Of a stretch of DNA of 61,204 nt, positions 1 through 9,960 are shown one piece after another. Position 1 is the stretch's first letter. Each line of letters begins with the position of its first letter. Below the pieces are notes generated by a model. That model saw nothing but the letters and a program-made list of their open reading frames with translations, was not told the DNA's origin and did not search any database. The stretch is from positions 1 through 61,204 of the forward strand of contig NZ_MKCT01000023.1 of NCBI RefSeq assembly GCF_001855555.1. The letters run 5' to 3'. The stretch comes from Chromobacterium sphagni (GTDB taxonomy: Bacteria; Pseudomonadota; Gammaproteobacteria; Burkholderiales; Chromobacteriaceae). The position numbers and the translations under genes are program-made.

Positions 1-1
1 G

Positions 2-307
2 CGCGGCTTGCCGCTGGCCGACATGCGGCAGAACCTGCAGCGCATGGTCGACCTGGCGCAAGCGCGCAAGACCAGGGTGCTGCTGGTGGGCATGGCGCTG
101 CCACCGAACTATGGCCCCCGTTACGGCGCCGAGTTCCGCGCCGCCTATGATGAAATCGCCAAAAGCAACCATCTGGCCTACGTGCCGCTACTGGTGGCGG
201 GCTTCGCCGGCGATCTGGCCAGCTTCCAGCCCGATGGCCTGCACCCGCGCGCCGACAAGCAGATCACCATGATGCGCACGGTGAAGGCGAAACTGCCAGT
301 GAAATAA
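2..307 (+). CDS. tesA: TesA-like SGNH esterase/lysophospholipase, C-terminal part
   Basis: This is the C-terminal end of a gene whose start lies outside the window; the frame is open from base 2. The product resembles E. coli TesA, a periplasmic acyl-CoA thioesterase, lysophospholipase and arylesterase of the SGNH hydrolase superfamily. The segment LPPNYGPRYGAEF matches the TesA region LPANYGRRY. The end carries DGLHP, which supplies the catalytic Asp and His of block V. The nucleophile Ser and any signal peptide lie upstream and cannot be checked. The family assignment is firm; calling it TesA rather than another arylesterase is less certain. Confidence 0.75.
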   Translation, partial: RGLPLADMRQNLQRMVDLAQARKTRVLLVGMALPPNYGPRYGAEFRAAYDEIAKSNHLAYVPLLVAGFAGDLASFQPDGLHPRADKQITMMRTVKAKLPVK

Positions 308-432
308 TCCAGCAATATGATTGACTTGTTCGCATCAGCACGAACAGAATAGGCGAATCGCATAATAACATCCGCCAGCGGCGCTTCGGCACTTCGCCCC
401 GCGAAAACTCCACGGCCCGCCGGCCCACGCAC

Positions 433-1656
433 ATGCCAAACCACACCCCGTCCTTCCTGCAGCGATGGCTGCGGCCATACCGTGGCCTGCCGCCCAGCGT
501 CTACATCCAGGTGCTGTGCAGCTTCATCAACAACGTCGGCGGCATTTCCAAGCTGTTCCTGCCGCTGTACCTGCGCGAGGGCTACCATCTGCCCTACAGC
601 AGATCGGCATGCTGATGGCCTTCTACGGCGCCGGCATGCTGATAGGCTCGCTCAAGGGCGGCAGCCTGAGCGACCGTTTCGACAGCCGGGCGCTGGCGGT
701 GCTGGCCTTGTCCCTGTCCGGCCTGTGCATGGCGCTGCTGGCGCTGCAGATTCCAGTATGGCTGTTCATGCCGGTGCTGGTGCTGTCCGGCATGGCCGAC
801 GGCGGTTTCCGTCCGGTCAACCAGCGGCTGGCGCTGGAGCCCTGCACCCCGCAGCAACGGCCGGTGGCCCAGGGCATGATGCGGGTGGCGTTCAACCTGG
901 GGTGGCCATCGCCGGCGTCACCAGCGGCTTTCTCGCCGCCTATGGCTACCAGTGGGTATACGCCGCCAACGCCAGCGGCACGCTGCTGGCCGCCTGCTGG
1001 CTGGCCTGGTCGTACCGCCGCCAGCGCGAGCGCACCCAGCCCGGACGCCGCGACGAACAGGCGGACGTCACCCTAGTCGGCCCGTGGCGCGACGTCAGCT
1101 TTCTGCGCAGCATCGCCGCGCTGATCCTGATAACGCTGGCCTTCGACCAGATGTACGTGACGCTGGCGCTGTTCCTGCGCGAACACTACCAGCTCGGACC
1201 GCAATGGGTCGGCTATCTGTTCACCATCAACGGCCTGATGGTGGTGGCGCTGCAGCTCCCCATCAGCCGCCGCATCCTGCGCTGGGGCCTGGGCCTCAGC
1301 ACCCAGCTCGGCGTGCTGCTGACCGGCTGTTCCTTCCTGTGGCTGAACGTCGGCCACAGCGTGCTCTGGCCCATCCTGATGATGGTGACGCTGACCTTCG
1401 GCGAGCTGTTGCTGTCGCCCAGCTACGCGCACTGGTGATGCACCGCTCCGAAGGCCGGCTGCGCGGCAGCTACCTCGGCCTGTACAACGCCGCCTGGAAC
1501 GGCCGCACCCTGGTGGCGCCGGCGCTGGGCACGGCGCTGTACGGCCATCTGGGCGGCGCGGCGCTGTGGTGGCTGTGCGCGCTGGTGGCCTGCCTGGGCG
1601 TGGCGATCCAGCACGGCGCCCTGAGGAAGATGCTGCGGCCGGCCCCGGTCGGCTGA
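433..1656 (+). pseudogene. MFS transporter, three apparent frameshifts
   Basis: Joined across three frames, this region encodes one major facilitator protein of about 407 residues with the hydrophobic pattern of a 12-helix inner-membrane transporter; its substrate is unknown. It begins MPNHTPSFLQRW at 433. The frame changes near 601 (S-QIGMLMAFYG), near 900 (FNLG-VAIAGVTSGF) and near 1427 (before ALVMHRSEGRL), and each change is repaired by adding one G or C. The loop SDRFDSR after helix 2 resembles the MFS motif A region. Because each lesion is one lost base in a G/C run and the rest of the protein is well preserved, sequence error is as likely as real inactivation. Confidence 0.7.
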
Positions 1657-1693
1657 CGCCCCCGCTGATACACGCCCCCCCGCCGACAAGACA

Positions 1694-1723
1694 ACACCCC
1701 GCCGGCTTGCGCGGGCGGGGTGT
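1694..1723. terminator. Hairpin between convergent MFS and peroxiredoxin genes
   Basis: A perfect 10 bp stem (acaccccgcc with ggcggggtgt) with a 10-base loop lies between two converging genes. It has no clear T run on either side. It could end transcription in both directions. Confidence 0.55.
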
Positions 1724-1749
1724 CAGGACAGGCTATCCCTCAGGCGGGA

Positions 1750-2363
<614 letters not shown>

Positions 2364-2438
2364 TTGGATCTCCTTAAAGGTCTTGGTATGACAACGCTTC
2401 CCTGATCGGGCATCGGAAAACGTCGCGGATTGCGAGGC

Positions 2439-2468
2439 TTTATAAATCAGCCAGCCCGGACCCGGCAA
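2439..2468 (-). promoter_or_regulatory. Probable sigma-70 promoter of the peroxiredoxin gene
   Basis: On the minus strand TTGCCG (2468-2463) and TATAAA (2444-2439) are separated by 18 bases, giving a leader of about 70 bases before the peroxiredoxin start. An AT-rich stretch with GATATCGAT at about 2477-2485 lies just upstream. That is where an OxyR site would be expected, but the match to the OxyR consensus is too poor to call. Confidence 0.4.
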
Positions 2469-2650
2469 ATTGTAAATCGATATCGTTGCGATAAAGTTTT
2501 GCAATCGCCGCAACAGCAGGGCGGCCCGCAGCCACAACTGGCTTATCACACTTATATGGGGATGAGCGCTCAAGGTTTCAAGCGACTTGCCGGAGACCGA
2601 AGGGCGCGCGGTCGCCAGCCGCCGCCCCAGCCATGGACGCCCCGCCGGAA

Positions 2651-2679
2651 AAAAAAACGGACACCCAGGTGTCCGTTTT
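2651..2679 (-). terminator. Terminator of aspS
   Basis: A 12 bp stem, aaaacggacacc with ggtgtccgtttt, has a two-base core loop. On the minus strand it is followed by a T run. It lies 21 bases after the aspS stop codon. Confidence 0.8.
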
Positions 2680-2699
2680 ATGATTCGCCGCGGTCAGGC

Positions 2700-4502
<1,803 letters not shown>

Positions 4503-4579
4503 TGGGTAAACCTTTTTATTGAATCCGGTAAAGCTCCCGCAAGGGAGAAAGGCGTTTAGGGGCTAGACAGGGTGACGGC

Positions 4580-5257
4580 CTAGCCCTGCCGATTATGTTC
4601 GTCATTCAAGCGCGGACGCTGGGCTTCCGGCGGCGGATTGGGTACCACCACGCCCATCGAGATGACGTACTTGAGCGCGTCGTCCACGCTCATGTCCAGT
4701 TGGCGGGTGTCGCTGCGCGGCACCACGATGAAGTAGCCCGAGGTGGGATTGGGGGTGGTCGGCACGTAGACGCTGACCAGCTCCTCGCCGTCCTCAGCGT
4801 ATTGCAGCACCTGCTGCGCCGGGGTGCCGGTCTGGAAGGCCACGGTCCAAGCGTTCTGGTGCGGCCAGCGCACCAACAGCGCGTTCTTGAAGGCGTTGCC
4901 GGAGTCGGAGAACAGCGTGTCGCTGACCTGCTTGACGCTGTTGTAGATCGAACGCACCACCGGGGTGCGCGACAACAGGCCGTGCCAGAACGCCACTAGC
5001 TTGCGGCCCAGCACATTGGCCGCCAGCATGCCGGTGCCCATCACCACCAGCACGGCGAACACCACGCCCAGGCCTGGCACATGCATGCCGAACAGCGCCT
5101 CCGGCCGCCACTCCCGCGGCAGCAGCGTCAGCGTCTGGTCCAGCGAGCTGATGATCAGGTTGAGCACCCATAGGGTCACCGCCAGCGGCAGCCAGATGAC
5201 CAGACCAGCGATCAGGTAACCCTTGAGGGTCATTTTTATCTTGGGGGATACCGACAT
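4580..5257 (-). CDS. DUF502 family inner-membrane protein
   Basis: This is a 225-residue protein of the DUF502 family; its biochemical role is unknown. Two hydrophobic segments are visible, one near residues 12-34 (YLIAGLVIWLPLAVTLWVL) and one near residues 58-80 (VPGLGVVFAVLVVMGTG). The family signature follows as RTPVVRSIYNSVKQVSDTLF and later VPTTPNPTSGYFIVVP. The start MSVSPKIK is chosen because its ATG overlaps the stop of the upstream zinc-ribbon gene (TGATG), which implies translational coupling. The open frame extends further upstream, but that part reads through the neighbour. It sits 77 bases before aspS. Confidence 0.9.
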   Translation of the reverse strand: MSVSPKIKMTLKGYLIAGLVIWLPLAVTLWVLNLIISSLDQTLTLLPREWRPEALFGMHVPGLGVVFAVLVVMGTGMLAANVLGRKLVAFWHGLLSRTPVVRSIYNSVKQVSDTLFSDSGNAFKNALLVRWPHQNAWTVAFQTGTPAQQVLQYAEDGEELVSVYVPTTPNPTSGYFIVVPRSDTRQLDMSVDDALKYVISMGVVVPNPPPEAQRPRLNDEHNRQG

Positions 5258-5508
5258 CAGTCGCAACCGCAGCCGGTGCCGCAACTGTGGCCGCCGCCGC
5301 CATCGCTGCTGCTGGCGGCGCTGGCGCCGCCCTTGAAGTCGGTGGCGTACCAGCCCGAACCCTTCAGCTGGAAGCCGGCGGCCGACAACTGCTTGCGATA
5401 GTCGGCGCTGCCGCAGGCCGGGCAGTTGGCAACCGGCGCGTCGCTGAGTTTTTGCAGGTGTTCCTTGGCAACGCCACAGGCGCTGCAACGATATTCATAG
5501 ATCGGCAT
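5257..5508 (-). CDS. FmdB/CxxC_CxxC_SSSS family zinc ribbon protein
   Basis: This is an 83-residue protein with the FmdB-type zinc ribbon: MPIYEYRCSACG at the start, then CPACGS near residue 35, giving two CxxC pairs that should bind one zinc. The tail is rich in Gly and Ser and ends in HSCGTGCGCD. Family members are often called regulatory proteins, but no firm function is known. The open frame begins further upstream at 5634; the start at 5508 is chosen because MPIYEY is the invariant family start. It is the first gene of the fmdB-DUF502-aspS run and overlaps DUF502. Confidence 0.88.
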   Translation of the reverse strand: MPIYEYRCSACGVAKEHLQKLSDAPVANCPACGSADYRKQLSAAGFQLKGSGWYATDFKGGASAASSSDGGGGHSCGTGCGCD

Positions 5509-5587
5509 AGCTTTATTTCCCCGCCAATTGACCACAATGGCATAATACCCTTGGATGCTGCACTGCACCACACTTGGAACTAAACTG

Positions 5588-5608
5588 TGTACAGGCTTGA
5601 CTGTACAG
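5588..5608 (+). repeat. Direct repeat TGTACAG upstream of the FabI-like gene
   Basis: TGTACAG occurs at 5588-5594 and again at 5602-5608, 14 bases apart. The second copy lies inside the palindrome CTGTACAG. The region separates the divergent zinc-ribbon and FabI-like genes, so this could be an operator, but no regulator can be named. Confidence 0.3.
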
Positions 5609-5745
5609 GTGCGGCCACCGGCTTTCAAACTCAAGTGCGCCGCCTTGCAAACCGGTGATTATATCCGACTGAAACGGCAATACAAAAACCACTTTCACAT
5701 CCGCTTCCCGCAACACCGTCCCGCAACGCTATCCCGGAGGTCTAC

Positions 5746-6543
5746 ATGGTTTACCAAGAAGGTCAGATGGAAAGCATTCGCAACATTCTCGCCGGCAAAA
5801 AAGGACTGATCGTCGGCATCGCCAACGAGAACAGCATAGCCTACGGCTGCGCCAGCGTGCTGCGCCAGCTGGGCGCGGAATGCGCGGTCACCTACCTCAA
5901 CGCCAAGGCCGAGAAATACGTGCGGCCGCTGGCCGAGGCCTTGCAGTCGCCGCTGGTGATGCCGATGGACGTGGAGCAGCCGGAGCAGATGCGGACGGTG
6001 TTCGAGCAGATCGCCAAACACTGGGGCACGCTGGACTTCATCATCCACTCCATCGCCTACTGCCCGGCGGAAGATCTGCACGGCCGGGTGACCGACTGTT
6101 CGCTGGCTGGCTTCCAGCAGGCAATGCACGTGTCCTGCTATTCCTTCATCGAAATGACCCGCCTGGCCGAGCCCTTGATGCAGAACGGCGGCAGCCTGAT
6201 CACCATGAGCTACTACGGCGCCGACAAGGTGGTGGAGAACTACAACATCATGGGCCCGGTGAAGGCCGCGCTGGAGAGCGTGTCCCGCTACCTCGCCAAC
6301 GAACTGGGCCCCAAGCGCATCCGCGTGCACGTGGTGTCGCCCGGCCCGCTGAAAACCCGCGCCGCCTCCGGCATCGCCCACTTCGACCAATTGATCGAAG
6401 ACGCCATCGCCCGCGCGCCGCAGAACCGCCTGGTCGACATCGAGGAAGTGGGCGCCACCTGCGCCTTCCTGATTTCCAACGCCGCCAGCGGCCTCACCGG
6501 CCAGACCATCTACGTCGACGGCGGCTACCACATCAAGGCTTGA
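5746..6543 (+). CDS. FabI-like enoyl-ACP reductase (SDR family)
   Basis: The 265-residue product belongs to the FabI branch of the short-chain dehydrogenases, which reduce the enoyl double bond of acyl-ACP with NAD(P)H. The nucleotide loop is GIANENSIAYG near residues 26-36. HSIAYCPAEDLHGRVTDCS closely follows FabI, and the catalytic Tyr and Lys lie in YYGADKVVENYNIMGPVKAA. The start at 5746 has a GGAGG site seven bases upstream; an in-frame ATG at 5767 is possible. It is followed by an acyltransferase and an acid kinase, an arrangement known from rhizobia and Burkholderia. It is therefore more likely a paralogue for short-chain acyl metabolism than the main fatty-acid FabI. Confidence 0.82.
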   Translation: MVYQEGQMESIRNILAGKKGLIVGIANENSIAYGCASVLRQLGAECAVTYLNAKAEKYVRPLAEALQSPLVMPMDVEQPEQMRTVFEQIAKHWGTLDFIIHSIAYCPAEDLHGRVTDCSLAGFQQAMHVSCYSFIEMTRLAEPLMQNGGSLITMSYYGADKVVENYNIMGPVKAALESVSRYLANELGPKRIRVHVVSPGPLKTRAASGIAHFDQLIEDAIARAPQNRLVDIEEVGATCAFLISNAASGLTGQTIYVDGGYHIKA

Positions 6544-6553
6544 GGAGCGCAGC

Positions 6554-7489
6554 ATGACGCACGACGACCACGCATTCGACGACATCCTGCAACAGGCGCG
6601 CGAACGGGGCCCGCTGCCGATGGCGGTAGCCCACCCCTGCAGCCGAGAATCGTTGCTGGGCGCGGTAGAGGCCGCGGAAAACGGCATCGCCACCCCCATC
6701 CTGGTGGCACCGCTGGCCAAGCTGAAAAAACTGGCCGACGAACTGGGCATCGACCTCCGGCGCTTCGAGTGCATAGACGTGGAACACAGCCACGCCGCCG
6801 CCGAACGGGCAGTGCAGCTGGTGCGCGACGGCTACGCCGACATCCTGATGAAGGGCAGCCTGCACACCGACGAATTCATGAGCGCGGCGCTGGCGCGCGA
6901 CACCGGCGTCCGCACCGACCGCCGCATCAGCCACATCTGGGTGATGAAGGTGGAAAGCTATCCGCGCTATCTGTTCATCACCGACGCGGCGATCAACATC
7001 GAGCCCGACCTGATCACCAAGCGCGACATCTGCCAGAACGCCATCGACTTGACCCACGCGCTGGGCATCGCCTGCCCCAAGGTGGCCATCCTGGCCGCGG
7101 TGGAAACCATCAATCCCGAGATGCGCTCGACACTGGACGCCGCCGCGCTGTGCAAGATGGCCGACCGCGGCCAGATCACCGGCGCCATCCTGGACGGCCC
7201 GCTGGCCTTCGACAACGCCATCTCCAAGGAGGCCGCCGCCAGCAAGGGCATCGTCTCGCCGGTGGCTGGCGACCCGGACATCCTGCTGGTGCCGGACCTG
7301 GAGGCCGGCAATATGCTGGGCAAGCAGCTGACCTACCTGGCCGGCGCCGCCTCGGCCGGCGTGGTGATGGGCGCGCGGGTGCCGATGGTGCTGACCAGCC
7401 GCGCCGACGACGCCAGCGGCCGCCTGGCCTCCAGCGCCATCGCCAATCTGCTGGCGCACAAGCGTCGCCAGGGCGGAGGACGGCCATGA
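6554..7489 (+). CDS. Phosphate acetyl/butyryltransferase family protein
   Basis: This 311-residue protein belongs to the PTA/PTB family, which exchanges the acyl group between CoA and phosphate. Recognisable stretches are PMAVAHPCSRESLLGAV near residue 20, DILMKGSLHTDEFM near residue 96 and ITDAAINIEPDL near residue 143. It lacks the long N-terminal domains of E. coli Pta and has the size of phosphotransbutyrylase. It starts 10 bases after the FabI-like gene and its stop overlaps the kinase start (ATGA), so the three genes should be co-translated. With the kinase it could make ATP from an acyl-CoA through an acyl phosphate. The acyl chain length cannot be read from sequence. Confidence 0.85.
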   Translation: MTHDDHAFDDILQQARERGPLPMAVAHPCSRESLLGAVEAAENGIATPILVAPLAKLKKLADELGIDLRRFECIDVEHSHAAAERAVQLVRDGYADILMKGSLHTDEFMSAALARDTGVRTDRRISHIWVMKVESYPRYLFITDAAINIEPDLITKRDICQNAIDLTHALGIACPKVAILAAVETINPEMRSTLDAAALCKMADRGQITGAILDGPLAFDNAISKEAAASKGIVSPVAGDPDILLVPDLEAGNMLGKQLTYLAGAASAGVVMGARVPMVLTSRADDASGRLASSAIANLLAHKRRQGGGRP

Positions 7490-8637
7490 GCGCCTGCCTG
7501 CTGGCCATCAACGCCGGCTCCGCCACGCTGAAATTCCGCGCCTTCAGCGCCGACGGCCAGATCTTGCTAGCCCGCGGCATGGTGGACCGTTTCGGCAGCG
7601 ACAACGCCCGTCTGCAGCTAGCCAACGCCAAAGGCCAGACGCTGGAGGAGCAGGCGCTGCCCGATGCCGAACACGCCACCGCGCTGGCGGCGGTGTTGGA
7701 CAGCCTGGCCGACCAGGCGCTGGAAACGCGGGCGTTGGCGCACCGGGTGGTGCATGGCGGCAACCGCTTCGTGCAGGCGGTGCGGATAGACGCCGAGGTG
7801 AGAAGCGCGCTGGAGGACTACATCGCGCTGGCGCCGCTGCATCAGCCGGTGAGCCTGGAGGTGATAGACGCCTTCGCCGCGATGGACAGCCGGCTGCCGC
7901 AGATCGCCTGCTTCGACACCGCCTTCCACGCCAGCCAGCCGGTGATCGCCACCCGCTTCGGCATCGCCCGTCACTGGCATGACGAAGGCGTGCGCCGCTA
8001 CGGCTTCCACGGCCTGTCCTACGCCGCCATCGCCCGCCGCCTGCCGGAGCTGAATCTAGACCACCGCAAGACGGTGGTGTGCCACCTGGGCAGCGGCGCC
8101 AGCGCCTGCGCGCTGGAGTCTGGCCGCAGCATCGCCTCCAGCATGGGCTTCTCCGCGGTGGACGGTCTGGTGATGGGCAGCCGCCCCGGCTATATCGACC
8201 CGGAAGTGATCCTGTACTGGCAGGAACATGAAGGCATGGGGGTGAAGGATGTGCGGCGCGAGCTGTACAAGAACTCCGGCCTGTTAGGGGTGTCCGGCAT
8301 TTCCGCCGACATGCGCGAGCTGCTGGACAGCGAGCAGCCGGCCGCGCGCGAGGCGGTGGAATTGTTCTGCTACCGGGCAGCGCGCGAAGTGGCCAGCCTG
8401 GCCGGCGCGCTCAGGGGGCTGGACGGACTGATCTTCACCGCCGGCATCGGCGAGCACTCGGCCGAGGTGCGCGCCAGAATACTGCAGCAGCTGTCCTGGC
8501 TGGGCTTCGAGCTAGACCACGCCGCCAACCTGACCCATGCCCGCCGCCTCACCACCGCCGCCAGCCGCCTGCCGGCCTACGTGCTGCCCACCGACGAAGA
8601 GGGCGAGATGGCGCGCCAGGCCGCCCGGCTGCTGTAA
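7486..8637 (+). CDS. ackA: Acetate/propionate kinase family protein
   Basis: This 383-residue ASKHA-fold kinase transfers phosphate between acyl phosphate and ADP. Family motifs are present: INAGSATLKF at residues 8-17, CFDTAFH near 143, RRYGFHGLSY near 167, HLGSGAS near 198 and GIGEHSAEVR near 320. Two signatures differ from classical acetate kinase: APLHQP instead of APLHNP, and GSRPGYIDP instead of GTRSGDIDP. This suggests a different acyl substrate. The start ATG at 7486 overlaps the upstream stop. It closes the FabI-like/acyltransferase/kinase trio, which probably serves short-chain acyl-CoA turnover and not the main Pta-AckA overflow route. Confidence 0.85.
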   Translation: MSACLLAINAGSATLKFRAFSADGQILLARGMVDRFGSDNARLQLANAKGQTLEEQALPDAEHATALAAVLDSLADQALETRALAHRVVHGGNRFVQAVRIDAEVRSALEDYIALAPLHQPVSLEVIDAFAAMDSRLPQIACFDTAFHASQPVIATRFGIARHWHDEGVRRYGFHGLSYAAIARRLPELNLDHRKTVVCHLGSGASACALESGRSIASSMGFSAVDGLVMGSRPGYIDPEVILYWQEHEGMGVKDVRRELYKNSGLLGVSGISADMRELLDSEQPAAREAVELFCYRAAREVASLAGALRGLDGLIFTAGIGEHSAEVRARILQQLSWLGFELDHAANLTHARRLTTAASRLPAYVLPTDEEGEMARQAARLL

Positions 8638-8644
8638 ACCAGCA

Positions 8645-8662
8645 GGCCCGCGCAGGCGGGCC
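8645..8662 (+). terminator. Hairpin after the acid kinase gene
   Basis: A perfect 7 bp G/C stem (ggcccgc with gcgggcc) and a 4-base loop begin 8 bases after the kinase stop. No strong T run follows, so termination may be partial. The next gene converges on it. Confidence 0.45.
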
Positions 8663-8694
8663 GGTTCTCATCTCAAAAATAGCGCTCGCTGCGC

Positions 8695-9393
8695 TTACCC
8701 CAGCCCGTCCAGCCAGCGCGCGAACACCAGGGAGCCCTGCCGCCGCAGCATCTCGCCATGGCGGCGGCACTGCTCGCGCAGCGTGCGCGGATCGATGCCG
8801 GCGGCGGCCAGCTCGCAAGCATGGCCTACCAGCCAGCTTTCCAGCCGCTGCGGATCGGCCTCCAGGTGGAACTGCAGGCCCAGCGCGTGATTGCCGATGG
8901 CGAAAGCCTGGTTCGGACACCGGGCGCTGGCCGCCAACCGCTGCGCGCCGTCCGGGATGTCGAACTGGTCGCCATGCCAATGCAACGCCAGCGGCGAGTC
9001 GGCCAGCGGCGCCAGCGCCGAGCGCATGCCGGCCTCAGTCAGTTGCAGCTCGGCAAAACCAATTTCTTTATGCCCCATCGCCGCCACGCCCGCGCCTAAC
9101 GCCCGCGCCATCAGCTGCGCCCCCAGGCAGATGCCCAGAATCGGACGGCGCGCCTGCAGCCGGCGCCGGATCGCGCCCAGTTCGTCGACCAAGAAGGGAT
9201 AAAGCTCGTCGTCGAAGGCGCCGATCGGCCCGCCCAACGCGATCAATAAATCCACCTGCTCCAGCGCCAGCCCGTCCAGCCGGTCCACGCCGGCCTCGCG
9301 GTACTCGATGCGGAAGCCGCGCGCCTGCAGCAGCGGCTGCAGAATGCCCAGATCCTCAAAGGCCAGATGGCGAATGGCAATAGCGGTTTTCAT
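8695..9393 (-). CDS. Class I glutamine amidotransferase-like protein
   Basis: This is a stand-alone 232-residue protein with the class I glutamine amidotransferase fold. The nucleophile Cys is in GICLGAQLMA near residue 97, the catalytic His in LQFHLEADP near residue 174, and the Glu follows two residues later. Such proteins hydrolyse glutamine and pass ammonia to a partner, or act as gamma-glutamyl hydrolases. GuaA-like free-standing members are common in proteobacteria, but most are uncharacterised. No synthetase partner lies next to it. The start at 9393 has AAGGAA about ten bases upstream. The gene stands alone between the kinase trio and rpsT. Confidence 0.82.
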   Translation of the reverse strand: MKTAIAIRHLAFEDLGILQPLLQARGFRIEYREAGVDRLDGLALEQVDLLIALGGPIGAFDDELYPFLVDELGAIRRRLQARRPILGICLGAQLMARALGAGVAAMGHKEIGFAELQLTEAGMRSALAPLADSPLALHWHGDQFDIPDGAQRLAASARCPNQAFAIGNHALGLQFHLEADPQRLESWLVGHACELAAAGIDPRTLREQCRRHGEMLRRQGSLVFARWLDGLG

Positions 9394-9464
9394 GGCGGCC
9401 CATTCCTTATGCTAAAGCTGGAACAGCCAGTATCGTGAAATCCGCATGGAATGTCGATGCGCGA

Positions 9465-9508
9465 CGGCAAACACCCCCGCTGCGCGATGCAGGCGGGGGT
9501 GTTTGCCG
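9465..9508. terminator. Long perfect hairpin downstream of rpsT
   Basis: A perfect 16 bp inverted repeat, cggcaaacacccccgc with gcgggggtgtttgccg, encloses a 12-base loop. It lies between rpsT and the amidotransferase start, beyond the first rpsT hairpin. There is no T run. It may be a second terminator or an mRNA 3' stabiliser. Confidence 0.5.
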
Positions 9509-9513
9509 AACAC

Positions 9514-9540
9514 AAAAGGCCCCGCGCTGCGGAGCCTTTG
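9514..9540 (-). terminator. Terminator of rpsT
   Basis: A hairpin of caaaggctccgc against gcggggcctttg (minus strand, with bulges) lies 28 bases after the rpsT stop and continues into TTTTGTG. Confidence 0.65.
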
Positions 9541-9567
9541 CGTATTCTTTTCAGCCTGGGCTGAGGA

Positions 9568-9831
9568 TCAGGCCATAGCCTTGATCTGCGAGGACAGACG
9601 GCTCTTGTGACGAGCAGCCTTGTTCTTGTGGAACACGCCCTTGTCAGCAATGCGGTCGATCACTTTTTCGGAAGCGTGGAATACTACCTTAGCGGCAGCC
9701 TTGTCACCGGCTTCGATTGCCTTGAGCACTTTCTTAACTGCGGTACGGAACGCAGTACGCAGGCTGGCGTTGTGCGCGCGCTGCTTAAGGGCTGTGCGTG
9801 CACGCTTGCGAGCTTGTGCGCTGTTAGCCAT
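9568..9831 (-). CDS. rpsT: 30S ribosomal protein S20
   Basis: The 87-residue, strongly basic protein is ribosomal protein S20, which binds 16S rRNA early in assembly of the small subunit. It begins [12 protein letters not shown], the standard S20 start, preceded by AGGAG seven bases upstream, and ends [13 protein letters not shown]. The longer open frame reaching 9900 is rejected because it has neither family similarity nor a ribosome binding site. The divergent arrangement with murJ is often seen in proteobacteria. Confidence 0.97.
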   Translation of the reverse strand: MANSAQARKRARTALKQRAHNASLRTAFRTAVKKVLKAIEAGDKAAAKVVFHASEKVIDRIADKGVFHKNKAARHKSRLSSQIKAMA

Positions 9832-9960
9832 GAATCTATCTCCTGATGAGCGGAATCTGAAACTCGCGATTCTAAGCCCTAAACTCAGGTTTTGCAACAA
9901 TAAACGGGCCGGCGTAAACTAGCGGCCTTGCTCAACCCGCCCTGTGTTGCCTAATTCCCA

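Larger units (their letters stand above)
2364..2699. other. Intergenic region between peroxiredoxin and aspS
   Basis: These 336 bases hold the leader and promoter of the peroxiredoxin gene and, next to aspS, the aspS terminator. Nothing else convincing is seen. The open frames across it have no ribosome binding sites and no recognisable product. Confidence 0.5.

Noticed and set aside
5585-5608. LexA-type SOS box before the FabI-like gene
   Set aside because: CTGT and ACAG elements are present but not at the N8 spacing of a LexA site, and the genes are not typical SOS genes.
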